A stretch of DNA of 41,743 bases from CAYNST01 sp964546435 (GTDB lineage Bacteria > Pseudomonadota > Gammaproteobacteria > Pseudomonadales > Cellvibrionaceae): positions 1 through 41,743 of the forward strand of contig CAZJKJ010000028.1 of the NCBI GenBank assembly GCA_964546435.1. Direction: 5' to 3'. Made by a program: the position numbers and the translations under genes. Each line of letters begins with the position of its first letter. Positions within the stretch are counted from its first letter, which is position 1. Below are positions 1 through 7,343 of the stretch, in pieces. The notes beneath the pieces were generated by a model, which searched no databases, was not told the origin of the DNA, and saw nothing but the letters and a program-made list of their open reading frames with translations.

Positions 1-50
1 GCCTGTTTTTAACGCAGCATCACCGAGCGCAGGCACTTTTCGTACAGAGC
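1..50. repeat. Right arm of a palindromic dispersed element, cut by the window edge
   Basis: The first 50 bases resemble the right arm of the palindromic element found after dnaJ (7240-7284). Both share an 11-base block GTTTTTAACGC, then GCA, CGCAG, a TTTT run and ACAG in the same order and spacing. The left arm would lie outside the window. It sits just downstream of the bamE stop codon, an intergenic position typical of such elements. The match is by eye and imperfect. Confidence 0.5.
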
Positions 51-473
51 CTAGAATTCTGCCTCAGAACCCGTCTGGGTTTCTTCCGCATCTTCAATGT
101 AATCTTTTTGGTCTGCGGCGGCACCGCCGGGTTTGTAGTCGCCCTCAAAACGCGCCAGCTTGTCGTTTTCGAAAAACAATGTGAACCGCTTGTCGCGCAA
201 CGTTTCTTCGCCACGACGCAGCTGATAGACATAATCCCAACGATCTTCATGGAATACGTCACTCGACAGCGGCGATCCCATCACATACCGCACCTGTCGC
301 TTGGTCATCCCCACGCTCAACTGGTTCACCTTTTTCTGGTCGATAATATTCCCCTGCTGTACCGGAATGCGGTAAACGCCGGGGAAACGCAGCGTAGAGC
401 ATCCGGTGGTGCCTACGGCAAGCGGCAAGCCAAAGATCAGGTAGATGGCGAGCATCCGCGTGATATTTTTCAT
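51..473 (-). CDS. bamE: Outer membrane protein assembly factor BamE (SmpA/OmlA lipoprotein)
   Basis: Small lipoprotein of the BAM complex, which folds beta-barrel proteins into the outer membrane. The 140-residue product starts with a signal peptide ending in a lipobox (TTGC, Cys about residue 25), so it should be lipidated and anchored in the periplasmic leaflet. The SmpA/OmlA core follows: VNQLSVGMTKRQV, VMGSPL, and RWDYVYQLRRG. The acidic Glu/Asp-rich tail is typically variable. I chose the ATG at 473 rather than the upstream in-frame ATG at 683 because it puts the signal peptide at the N terminus. It is divergent from fur, the arrangement known in Pseudomonas (omlA-fur). Confidence 0.95.
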   Translation of the reverse strand: MKNITRMLAIYLIFGLPLAVGTTGCSTLRFPGVYRIPVQQGNIIDQKKVNQLSVGMTKRQVRYVMGSPLSSDVFHEDRWDYVYQLRRGEETLRDKRFTLFFENDKLARFEGDYKPGGAAADQKDYIEDAEETQTGSEAEF

Positions 474-573
474 TTGGGGGTTCCAGAAGTGCATGTCGGC
501 GGGGATAATACCCGATCTAAATGGCTTGGCAAGTAGCGCAGACCGGTCACGAACGGGTTTGATCGCGCGTGCC

Positions 574-615
574 TTTTTTGGTTCCAATGGATACTTTTTT
601 TGTTCCGGTGGATAA
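574..615. repeat. 21-bp tandem direct repeat in the bamE-fur intergenic region
   Basis: Two adjacent 21-base units (574-594 and 595-615) agree at 17 of 21 positions. Each starts with a run of six or seven T, followed by (G)GTTCC and TGGATA. The spacing equals two helical turns, so the T-runs are phased on one face of the DNA. It lies in the 240-bp region between the divergent bamE and fur starts and may be a curved promoter segment or a repeated binding site. Confidence 0.6.
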
Positions 616-713
616 AGGTAACCCGACGCGCTACCCTTCTCCCTCCACGGGACCCCGGTTGCTGCTGCACCGGGTGCCGCCATTCAAACAGATGATAGAC
701 AGGTATTGCTTCG

Positions 714-1118
714 ATGTCGGAAAACCAGGAGCTGCGGAAGGCGGGGCTGAAAGTGACCCTCCCACGGATCAAGATTCTCCAGATTCTCGCGCAATCCCAT
801 GACCACCACATGAGTGCCGAAGATGTATACAAGGCACTGCTGGAGGCTGGGGATGATGTCGGTCTGGCGACTGTGTACCGCGTACTTACCCAGTTTGAAC
901 AGGCCGGCCTCGTCGAGCGGCACAACTTCGACGGCGGTCATTCCGTATTTGAGATTGATAATGGGGAACACCATGACCACCTCGTCTGCACCGCCACGGG
1001 AAAAGTCATTGAATTCCACGATGACCAGATTGAACAACTGCAGGAAATAATCGCTGACAAGCTGGGGTTTGAACTCACCGGACACAGCCTTGTGCTTTAC
1101 GGAAAACCAAAGAAGTAG
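714..1118 (+). CDS. fur: Ferric uptake regulator Fur
   Basis: Iron-responsive DNA-binding repressor of siderophore and iron uptake genes. The 134-residue product has the N-terminal winged helix (GLKVTLPRIKILQIL, then DVGLATVYRVLTQFEQAGLV) and a C-terminal metal-binding dimerisation domain with HHDHLVC and GKVIEF. The length and the lysine-rich end without a second CxxC pair match Pseudomonas-type Fur rather than the 148-residue E. coli type. The ATG at 714 is preceded by an AGG about ten bases upstream. It is divergent from bamE and convergent with recN. Confidence 0.96.
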   Translation: MSENQELRKAGLKVTLPRIKILQILAQSHDHHMSAEDVYKALLEAGDDVGLATVYRVLTQFEQAGLVERHNFDGGHSVFEIDNGEHHDHLVCTATGKVIEFHDDQIEQLQEIIADKLGFELTGHSLVLYGKPKK

Positions 1119-1121
1119 GTT

Positions 1122-1137
1122 CGCTTCAGACGAAGCG
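1122..1137 (+). terminator. Small hairpin after fur
   Basis: CGCTTC-AGAC-GAAGCG forms a perfect six-pair stem with a four-base loop, four bases after the fur stop codon. There is no U-run behind it, so termination is only a guess. Confidence 0.4.
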
Positions 1138-1188
1138 GCACCTTGAACAGGAACGCATCAGGGCGTTTCACGGGTGCATCGGACTGGC

Positions 1189-1219
1189 TGACGGTCAGGG
1201 CCTTCTGGCTTGACCGTCA
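1189..1219. terminator. Inverted repeat overlapping the recN stop codon
   Basis: TGACGGTCA (1189-1197) and TGACCGTCA (1211-1219) are exact reverse complements with a 13-base loop. The right arm contains the recN stop codon. It sits between the convergent fur and recN genes, where a bidirectional transcription stop would be expected, but there is no clear U-run. Confidence 0.45.
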
Positions 1220-2872
1220 ACCCTCTTCTATCATCTCCCGGGCATGCGCCAGAGATTGAGCCGAATCCGCCACACCCCCCATCATGCGGGCAATTTCCTT
1301 GACCTTCTGCTCGCCCGCCAGCTCGGTTATTTCAGTGGCCGCGCTCGATTTACTGAACATTTTTTCGACTTTCAGATGGTGGTGGGCCTTGCTCGCGACT
1401 TGCGCGAGGTGCGTCACGCACAACACCTGGGTTGCTCCCCCCAGCTCCCGCAGCAACCGTCCGACCACGTCACCGGTGGTGCCGCCGATGCCCACGTCCA
1501 CCTCGTCGAAGATCATGGTGGGTGTCACGGAGGTTTTGGCGGCAACGACCACAATGGCCAGACTCACCCGTGACAACTCCCCTCCTGACGCAATCCGGAT
1601 CAAAGGTTTGGGCGGCTGTCCCGGAATCGTGCTGATCAGAAATTCCACCTGTTCAGCACCAAATCGCGACGGCGCCTCCAGCGGCGTGAGCCGGACTTCA
1701 AACTGTGCCTGGGGCATGGCGAGCTTTTTCAGCTGCTGGTTTACCCGTTTTGCCAGCGCCAATGCCGCCTTCCTGCGGCGCTGGCCCAGTTGCGTCGCTG
1801 CTCGCTGCCAGGCGTCGCGCGCATCCAGAAGCGCGGCCTGCAGTTTTTCCCGCAGGGCATCGCCGCTCTGCAAGCTGCTGAGCTCGGCCGTCAGTTGCTG
1901 ATGAAAACTGGCCAGCTCAGCCGGCGCAATCCGGTGTTTGCGCGCCAGTTCGTAGATGGCAGACAACCGCTTTTCGATCTCCGGCAACTCGTAAACGTCA
2001 TCGGCGGCGCCCTGATCCTCACGTTGCAACTCGCGCCCCGCTTCCTCCACCTGAATGAGCGCAGATTGCAGCATCGCTTCCGCCTCCTTCAAAGATTCAG
2101 TCTTGCCCGGCAAGTCCGCCAGCAAACTGAGCGCCCGCTGCAGCCGCTGCTCGATGGAGCCTTCCTCACCTGAACAGATTTCATGGACCTGATTGCGACT
2201 GCGCTGCAACTGCTCGAAATTGGCCAGGGTTTGCTGGCGCTCCTCCAGAGATTGCAGCTCCTCATCGCCCAAAGCCAGGCGGTCCAGCTCATCGACCTGG
2301 TAACTCAACAGTTGGTGGCGCGCATTGAGCGCTTCACTACTGGCGAGCGCCGCTTCGAGTTCCACCGCAATCCGGTGCCATTCCCCGAAGGCGCGTGCGA
2401 CGCCTTGACTGCAGCTGGCGTTATCACCAAAATCATCCAGCAGCACCCGATGGTTCGCCACTCGCAGCAACGACTGGTGCTCGTGCTGACTGTGGATGTC
2501 CACCAGCAAATCGCCGAGAGCTCGCAGCTGCGTCAACGTGACGGGCGTACCGTTGATAAATGCTCGTGACCGCCCTTCCGCAGTCAGCATGCGCCGAACC
2601 ACACATTCTTCGTCACCCAGAGACTGCTCCCGCAACCAGTCGACAACCGCCAGCTGGCGACTGATATCGAAGCTCGCGCTGACTTCCGCCCGCTCGCATC
2701 CCGCCCGTACCTTATCGGCCTCGGCCTTGTCCCCCAGGGCAATTGCCACCGCATCCAGCAGAATGGATTTACCGGCGCCGGTCTCGCCAGTCAGCACGGT
2801 CAGCCCCTCGCGCAGAACGAGTTCCCGATCTTCCATCAAGGTGAAGTTGCGAATATGCAGGTGAGTCAGCAT
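1217..2872 (-). CDS. recN: DNA repair protein RecN
   Basis: SMC-like ATPase of recombinational double-strand break repair. The 551-residue protein has the full family plan: an N-terminal Walker A (GETGAGKS, about residue 30), a central coiled-coil region rich in Glu, Leu and Gln (about 160-370), and C-terminal ABC-type signature IASGGELSRV and Walker B MIFDEVDVGIGG. The length matches the usual 550-560. The ATG at 2872 has a GAGGG ribosome site eight bases upstream. A LexA-like box overlaps its likely promoter. Its position between fur and grpE is conserved in gammaproteobacteria. Confidence 0.97.
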   Translation of the reverse strand: MLTHLHIRNFTLMEDRELVLREGLTVLTGETGAGKSILLDAVAIALGDKAEADKVRAGCERAEVSASFDISRQLAVVDWLREQSLGDEECVVRRMLTAEGRSRAFINGTPVTLTQLRALGDLLVDIHSQHEHQSLLRVANHRVLLDDFGDNASCSQGVARAFGEWHRIAVELEAALASSEALNARHQLLSYQVDELDRLALGDEELQSLEERQQTLANFEQLQRSRNQVHEICSGEEGSIEQRLQRALSLLADLPGKTESLKEAEAMLQSALIQVEEAGRELQREDQGAADDVYELPEIEKRLSAIYELARKHRIAPAELASFHQQLTAELSSLQSGDALREKLQAALLDARDAWQRAATQLGQRRRKAALALAKRVNQQLKKLAMPQAQFEVRLTPLEAPSRFGAEQVEFLISTIPGQPPKPLIRIASGGELSRVSLAIVVVAAKTSVTPTMIFDEVDVGIGGTTGDVVGRLLRELGGATQVLCVTHLAQVASKAHHHLKVEKMFSKSSAATEITELAGEQKVKEIARMMGGVADSAQSLAHAREMIEEG

Positions 2873-2893
2873 GGTCAGCCCTCGTCAGATTTG

Positions 2894-2909
2894 GTGTCTA
2901 TTTATACAG
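2894..2909 (-). promoter_or_regulatory. LexA (SOS) box candidate for recN
   Basis: Read on the minus strand, the 16 bases are CTGTATAAATAGACAC. They fit the LexA consensus CTG-N10-CAG except for the last base, and enclose a TATAAAT element usable as a -10 box. The site ends 22 bases before the recN start. Control of recN by LexA is well established in related bacteria. Confidence 0.6.
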
Positions 2910-2991
2910 TAGTCGACAATCAAGCGCCAGACCCCCGGTGCGGCCGTAAATCCTGAACCGGATCGCGGCGCCGGGTGATTTACTTTTCGCA

Positions 2992-3020
2992 CTTGAATGT
3001 CGTGACCGCGTCCCCATATT
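2992..3020 (+). promoter_or_regulatory. Sigma-32 heat-shock promoter of grpE
   Basis: CTTGAAT (2992-2998) and CCCCATAT (3012-3019) are separated by 13 bases. This nearly matches the sigma-32 (RpoH) consensus CTTGAAA-N11-16-CCCCATNT; only the last base of the -35 differs. It lies 38 bases upstream of the grpE start and should drive grpE and probably dnaK. Confidence 0.85.
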
Positions 3021-3057
3021 CAAGCCGATCGAAAAGCAGAGATCGGAGAATTCCAAC

Positions 3058-3663
3058 GTGAGTCATGACCCCAAAGAGCTGGACGATTTACAGGACGATC
3101 ACGTCGAACTGAGCAAATCGTCACGCGACAGCAAATTTGAAGATGAAAACCAGGCAACAGCGCCCGGATCGCAGGACATGTCGGCCGATGAGCAGACTTT
3201 GCTGGCAGAAATCGAAACGCTGAAGAACGAAGTGCAGGAGAGCAAGGAGCAGTTCCTTCGCGCTCAGGCCGAGATGCACAATATCCGTCGGCGCGCGCAA
3301 CAGGATGTTGAAAAGGCCCACAAGTTCGGCCTGGAGAAATTTGTGAATGACATGTTGCCCGTCGCCGATAACCTCGAGCGGGCAATTGCCGCTGCCAGCG
3401 AGCAGTCCGGCAGTTTTGAAGCAATCACCGAAGGGGTCGAACTGACCTTGAAGAGCCTGCTGGACGCGCTCAAACGCCATCAGGTCGAGCGGGTCGATCC
3501 GCTGGGCGAACCTTTCAATCCGGAGCTGCATCAGGCCATGACCGCGATCCCCAATCCGGATATGGAGCCCAATACCGTGATGGACGTCTTTCAGCGAGGC
3601 TATACCCTCAACGGTCGCCTGGTTCGTCCGGCCATGGTCGTGGTCGCAAAATCCCCCGGTTAA
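3058..3663 (+). CDS. grpE: Nucleotide exchange factor GrpE
   Basis: Releases ADP from DnaK during the chaperone cycle. The 201-residue protein has a charged, disordered N terminus, a long coiled coil (about 55-105, including ETLKNEVQESKEQFLRAQAE), and the C-terminal wing with VERVDPLGEPFNPELHQAM and VFQRGYTLNGRLVRPAMVVVAK. The start codon is GTG, with GGAG nine bases upstream. It is preceded by a sigma-32 promoter and followed by dnaK after a 169-base spacer that itself contains an open frame. Confidence 0.97.
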   Translation: MSHDPKELDDLQDDHVELSKSSRDSKFEDENQATAPGSQDMSADEQTLLAEIETLKNEVQESKEQFLRAQAEMHNIRRRAQQDVEKAHKFGLEKFVNDMLPVADNLERAIAAASEQSGSFEAITEGVELTLKSLLDALKRHQVERVDPLGEPFNPELHQAMTAIPNPDMEPNTVMDVFQRGYTLNGRLVRPAMVVVAKSPG

Positions 3664-3666
3664 ACG

Positions 3667-3683
3667 GGGTTGAATTTCAACCC
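3667..3683. repeat. 17-bp palindrome directly after grpE
   Basis: GGGTTGAA-T-TTCAACCC, two perfect eight-base arms around one T, begins three bases after the grpE stop. No U-run follows, so it looks more like an operator, an mRNA-stability hairpin or a processing site between grpE and dnaK than a terminator. Confidence 0.45.
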
Positions 3684-3840
3684 TTTGCGCCAATATTGGA
3701 AGCAAATCGGAATGGCCATGCGCACGCTGGTTTCCGAGTATCAGCGCGAAGCAGGTATTCACGTATTAGTTGAACTCAGTAACTGGGCCCACCCCCAGTA
3801 CAACCCGGCTGCACGCCGCGAGGAGATAGAACATGGGTAA
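3670..3840 (+). CDS. Putative micro-protein ORF between grpE and dnaK
   Basis: A 56-codon frame starting with TTG (42 codons from the ATG at 3712; a further ATG at 3718 has CGGA seven bases upstream). It is in the same frame as grpE and resumes two codons after the grpE stop. Its TAA (3838-3840) overlaps the first codons of dnaK, the classic geometry of translational coupling. The composition is protein-like: several Trp and Tyr, mixed charge, segments IHVLVELSNWAHPQYNP and ARREEIEHG. I recognise no family. It could be a real small protein, or a chance frame kept open in a GC-rich spacer. Confidence 0.35.
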   Translation: MNFNPLRQYWKQIGMAMRTLVSEYQREAGIHVLVELSNWAHPQYNPAARREEIEHG

Positions 3841-5761
3841 AATTATTGGTATTGACTTGGGTACCACCAACTCGTGCGTAAGCGTGATGGAAGGAAACAA
3901 GCCCAAAGTCATTGAAAATTCTGAGGGTGATCGCACCACGCCGTCTATTGTCGCATTCACTGATGATGGTGAAATTCTGGTCGGTCAGAGCGCCAAACGC
4001 CAGGCCGTGACCAACCCCACCAACACGTTGTTTGCGGTCAAGCGCTTGATCGGCCGCAAGTTCCAGGATGATGTCGTACAGAAAGACATCTCCATGGTCC
4101 CCTACAAGATTGCCAAAGCCGACAACGGCGATGCCTGGGTTGAAGTCAAAGGCGACAAGAAAGCGCCGCCGCAAATCTCGGCGGAAGTTTTGAAGAAAAT
4201 GAAAAAGACTGCGGAAGACTATCTCGGCGAAAAAATCACCGAAGCAGTCATCACGGTCCCCGCCTATTTCAACGACTCACAACGTCAGGCAACCAAAGAC
4301 GCCGGCCGGATTGCGGGTCTGGACGTCAAGCGCATCATCAATGAGCCCACGGCCGCCGCACTGGCCTATGGCATGGACAAGGCCCAAGGGGATCGAACCA
4401 TTGCGGTTTACGATCTGGGTGGTGGTACGTTCGACATCTCGATTATCGAAATCGCAGACGTGGACGGCGAACATCAGTTTGAAGTGCTCTCCACCAACGG
4501 CGATACCTTTCTCGGTGGTGAAGACTTCGACATGCGCCTGATCGAATTCCTGGCCGAAGAGTTCAAGAAATCCAACGGTATCGACCTGCACAATGATCCC
4601 CTGGCCCTGCAACGGCTGAAGGAAGCCGCAGAGAAGGCCAAGATCGAGCTGTCGTCGAGCCAGCAGACCGAGGTCAACCTGCCGTACATTACGGCCGACC
4701 AGACCGGTCCGAAGCACCTGGTGATCAAATTGACCCGCGCCAAGCTGGAGTCACTGGTGGAAGAACTCGTGAAGCGCTCCATGGAACCGGTCCGCATTGC
4801 GCTGGATGATGCCGGACTGAAAGTCGGTGATATCAACGACGTCATTCTGGTGGGCGGCCAGACCCGTATGCCACTGGTGCAGAAGTATGTCGCTGACTTT
4901 TTCGGCAAAGAGCCGCGTAAGGACGTTAACCCGGATGAGGCCGTGGCCGTGGGTGCCGCCATTCAGGGCGCCGTACTTTCTGGAGATGTGAAAGACGTCC
5001 TGTTGCTCGACGTAACGCCTTTGACGCTGGGCATTGAAACCATGGGGGGTGTTGCGACGCCGCTGATCGAAAAGAATACAACCATCCCGACCAAAAAATC
5101 CCAGGTGTTTTCGACGGCGGAAGACAACCAGACCGCCGTGACAATTCACGTGGTCCAGGGCGAGCGCAAGCAGGCTTCCCAGAACAAATCCCTGGGCAGA
5201 TTCGACCTTGCCGACATTCCGCCGGCGCCGCGGGGCATGCCTCAGGTCGAAGTAACGTTCGATATCGATGCCAACGGTATTTTGAACGTATCGGCGAAAG
5301 ACAAGGCAACGGGCAAGCAGCAGTCGATTGTTATCAAGGCCTCTTCCGGCCTGAACGACGACGAAATCGAAAAAATGGTCAAGGATGCAGAAGCCAACGC
5401 TGAAGCCGACCGTAAATTCGAAGAACTGGTCACTGCCCGCAATACTCTGGAAGGATTGATTCATGCGACCCGCAAAACGCTTGAAGAAGCAGGTGACAAG
5501 GCGTCTGCGGATGAGAAGAGTGCAATCCAGGCTGCCGTTAAAGACGCCGAAGAGGTCGTCAAGGGTAACGATAAAGAAAAAATTGAAGAAGCTACGAAGA
5601 GGCTGAGCGAGGCATCCAGCAATCTGGCCCAGAAACTTTACGCGGAACAGCAGTCCGGCGCCGACAGTGGCCAGACTGAATCCGGACGCACAGGATCCGG
5701 CCAGAAAGCGGAAGACGGCGTCGTGGACGCCGAGTTTGAAGAAGTCAAAGAGGACAAGTGA
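3833..5761 (+). CDS. dnaK: Molecular chaperone DnaK (Hsp70)
   Basis: ATP-dependent cytosolic Hsp70. The 642-residue product has the nucleotide-binding domain (IIGIDLGTTNSCV at the N terminus, AVITVPAYFNDSQRQATKDAG, IAVYDLGGGTFDIS, VGGQTRMP), the interdomain linker VLLLDVTPLTLGIET, the substrate-binding beta domain, the helical lid and a disordered tail ending in the conserved acidic motif (DAEFEEVKEDK). The length is normal. The ATG at 3833 has GGAG upstream and overlaps the stop of the putative micro-protein. A second, weaker TTGAAC...CCCC pair around 3769-3800 has a 17-base spacer, too long to call a promoter. Confidence 0.99.
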   Translation: MGKIIGIDLGTTNSCVSVMEGNKPKVIENSEGDRTTPSIVAFTDDGEILVGQSAKRQAVTNPTNTLFAVKRLIGRKFQDDVVQKDISMVPYKIAKADNGDAWVEVKGDKKAPPQISAEVLKKMKKTAEDYLGEKITEAVITVPAYFNDSQRQATKDAGRIAGLDVKRIINEPTAAALAYGMDKAQGDRTIAVYDLGGGTFDISIIEIADVDGEHQFEVLSTNGDTFLGGEDFDMRLIEFLAEEFKKSNGIDLHNDPLALQRLKEAAEKAKIELSSSQQTEVNLPYITADQTGPKHLVIKLTRAKLESLVEELVKRSMEPVRIALDDAGLKVGDINDVILVGGQTRMPLVQKYVADFFGKEPRKDVNPDEAVAVGAAIQGAVLSGDVKDVLLLDVTPLTLGIETMGGVATPLIEKNTTIPTKKSQVFSTAEDNQTAVTIHVVQGERKQASQNKSLGRFDLADIPPAPRGMPQVEVTFDIDANGILNVSAKDKATGKQQSIVIKASSGLNDDEIEKMVKDAEANAEADRKFEELVTARNTLEGLIHATRKTLEEAGDKASADEKSAIQAAVKDAEEVVKGNDKEKIEEATKRLSEASSNLAQKLYAEQQSGADSGQTESGRTGSGQKAEDGVVDAEFEEVKEDK

Positions 5762-5783
5762 GCCACGTGACAATGGCTAACAA

Positions 5784-5801
5784 GAGGACTCGCAGGTCCT
5801 C
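5784..5801 (+). terminator. First hairpin between dnaK and dnaJ
   Basis: GAGGAC-TCGCAG-GTCCTC gives a six-pair stem with a six-base loop. It is the first of two hairpins in the 111-base dnaK-dnaJ spacer and may help attenuate or stabilise the dnaK transcript. Confidence 0.45.
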
Positions 5802-5808
5802 CGGCATC

Positions 5809-5829
5809 AAGCAGGGCAATGCCCTGCTT
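5809..5829 (+). terminator. Strong hairpin between dnaK and dnaJ
   Basis: AAGCAGGGC-AAT-GCCCTGCTT forms a perfect nine-pair stem with a three-base loop, then only two T. It is probably a leaky terminator or RNase-resistant 3-prime end that makes dnaJ less abundant than dnaK. Confidence 0.6.
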
Positions 5830-5872
5830 TGCCGTGTCAACAGGTTGTAGATAACAGGAATCGTGGCATCGC

Positions 5873-6994
5873 ATGGCAAAGAAAGATTATTACGAAGTAT
5901 TGGGGGTGGCCCGGAACGCGACCGAACAGGACCTGAAAAAGGCCTATCGGCGCGTCGCCATGAAGTTTCATCCCGATCGGAATCCCGGCAACAAGGAAGC
6001 CGAAGATAAATTCAAGGAAGCCAGCGAAGCGTACGAAATTCTGTCCGACAAGAACAAGCGTGCCGCCTACGACCAGTTCGGCCATGCCGGGGTGGAAGGT
6101 GCCGGCATGGGCGGCGGCGCGGGCGGTTTCGGTAATTTCAGTGATATTTTCGGCGATGTATTCGGGGATATCTTTGGCGGTGGTGCCGGCGGCCGAGGCG
6201 GCCCCAGTCGCGGCGCTGATCTGCGGTACACCCTGGAACTGAGCCTTGAAGAAGTGGTGCGGGGCACCTCGGTCAAAATCAAGGTGCCCACTCTGGTATC
6301 GTGCAAAACCTGTAGCGGCTCCGGTGCCAAACCCGGCACCAAACCCACCAACTGCTCCACCTGCGGTGGCCATGGACAGGTGCGCATGCAGCAGGGGTTC
6401 TTTTCCGTGCAGCAAACTTGCCCGACCTGTCGCGGCAAAGGCAAAATGATCTCCGACCCCTGTACCGATTGTAGCGGGCACGGGCGTATCGAAGAGACCA
6501 AGACACTCAATGTCAAAGTCCCGGCCGGGGTTGATTCCGGTGACCGCATCCGCCTCGCCGGAGAAGGCGAAGCCGGTGGCGACGGTGGCCCCCATGGCGA
6601 CCTGTATGTGCAGATCGCCGTGCGCGACCACGAATTCTTCCAGCGCGACGGGCGCGATCTGTATTGCGAAGTGCCTATCGGCATTGTCGAGGCCTGCCTG
6701 GGTGGCGAACTCGAAGTCCCGACACTTGATGGTCGCGTCAAGCTGAAAGTCCCGGAAGGCACTCAAACCGGCAAACTCTTCCGGCTGCGGGGCAAAGGGG
6801 TAACTTCGGTACGCGGTGGACCCCCGGGCGATCTGCTTTGCCGAGTAGTAGTCGAAACCCCCGTCCACCTGACCAGCAGGCAGAAAGAACTGTTACGGGA
6901 ACTGCAAGCCAGCATGACCGGCACCAAGCACTCTCCCAAACAGACCAGCTGGTTTGAAGGGATGAAAAATTTTTTCGGTGACATGAAACTCTGA
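5873..6994 (+). CDS. dnaJ: Chaperone DnaJ (Hsp40)
   Basis: J-domain cochaperone that stimulates DnaK ATP hydrolysis and delivers substrates. The 373-residue type I DnaJ has the J domain with the HPD motif (KFHPDRNPG, about residue 33), a Gly/Phe-rich linker (about 75-115), four zinc-finger repeats CxxCxGxG (CKTCSGSG, CSTCGGHG, CPTCRGKG, CTDCSGHG) and the C-terminal substrate domains. The length is usual. The ATG at 5873 has only a distant AGGA, so translation may be weak. The assembly gap and palindromic element begin right after the stop. Confidence 0.98.
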   Translation: MAKKDYYEVLGVARNATEQDLKKAYRRVAMKFHPDRNPGNKEAEDKFKEASEAYEILSDKNKRAAYDQFGHAGVEGAGMGGGAGGFGNFSDIFGDVFGDIFGGGAGGRGGPSRGADLRYTLELSLEEVVRGTSVKIKVPTLVSCKTCSGSGAKPGTKPTNCSTCGGHGQVRMQQGFFSVQQTCPTCRGKGKMISDPCTDCSGHGRIEETKTLNVKVPAGVDSGDRIRLAGEGEAGGDGGPHGDLYVQIAVRDHEFFQRDGRDLYCEVPIGIVEACLGGELEVPTLDGRVKLKVPEGTQTGKLFRLRGKGVTSVRGGPPGDLLCRVVVETPVHLTSRQKELLRELQASMTGTKHSPKQTSWFEGMKNFFGDMKL

Positions 6995-7000
6995 CTCGCC

Positions 7001-7282
7001 GTTGAAAAACGCTAGCGAGGCAGTCAATGCAAGGCGAAAACCGGCGAAAAAGCGGAGTTTACATGGCGTAAATGAGCATTTNNNNNNNNNNNNNNNNNNN
7101 NNNNNNNNNNNNNNNNNNNNNNNNNNNNNNNNNNNNNNNNNNNNNNNNNNNNNNNNNNNNNNNNNNNNNNNNNNNNNNNNNTGCAAGGCGAAAACCGGCG
7201 AAAAAGCGGAGTTTACATGGCGTAAATGAGCATTTTGAGCCGGTTTTTAACGCCGCAGTGGCAACGCAGATAGTTTTTCAAC
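7001..7282. repeat. Palindromic dispersed element interrupted by a 100-N assembly gap
   Basis: The element is bounded by perfect 10-base inverted ends GTTGAAAAAC (7001-7010) and GTTTTTCAAC (7273-7282). Further nested complementary blocks are AAAACCGGC with GCCGGTTTT, and TTTAC-ATGGC-GTAAA at the centre, so a single copy would fold into one long imperfect hairpin. Inside lie exactly 100 N (7082-7181), flanked by two identical 54-base copies (7028-7081 and 7182-7235). This is most simply two contigs ending in the same repeat and joined with a placeholder. The real element is probably about 128 bp. Frames reading through the N are artefacts. Confidence 0.75.
7082..7181. other. Assembly gap of 100 N
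   Basis: Exactly one hundred undetermined bases, the customary placeholder for a gap of unknown length. The same 54 bases stand on both sides, which suggests overlapping contig ends rather than missing sequence. Confidence 0.97.
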
Positions 7283-7343
7283 AGCCTGCTAGAATGCTCC
7301 GCAGGATCGCGCCCCTCGCGATGCCCACAACGGGGTCCGCGCC

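Noticed and set aside
51..683. Longer 210-residue form of BamE
   Set aside because: The extra 70 residues hide the lipoprotein signal peptide and derive from the promoter repeat.
3769..3800. Second sigma-32 promoter directly before dnaK
   Set aside because: TTGAAC and CCCC are present but 17 bases apart, and the -10 match is poor; not listed as a feature.
4751..5773. 340-codon minus-strand frame
   Set aside because: Antisense to dnaK.
5837..6868. 343-codon minus-strand frame
   Set aside because: Antisense to dnaJ; Gly/Ala/Phe-rich translation reflects the complement of the dnaJ Gly-rich region.
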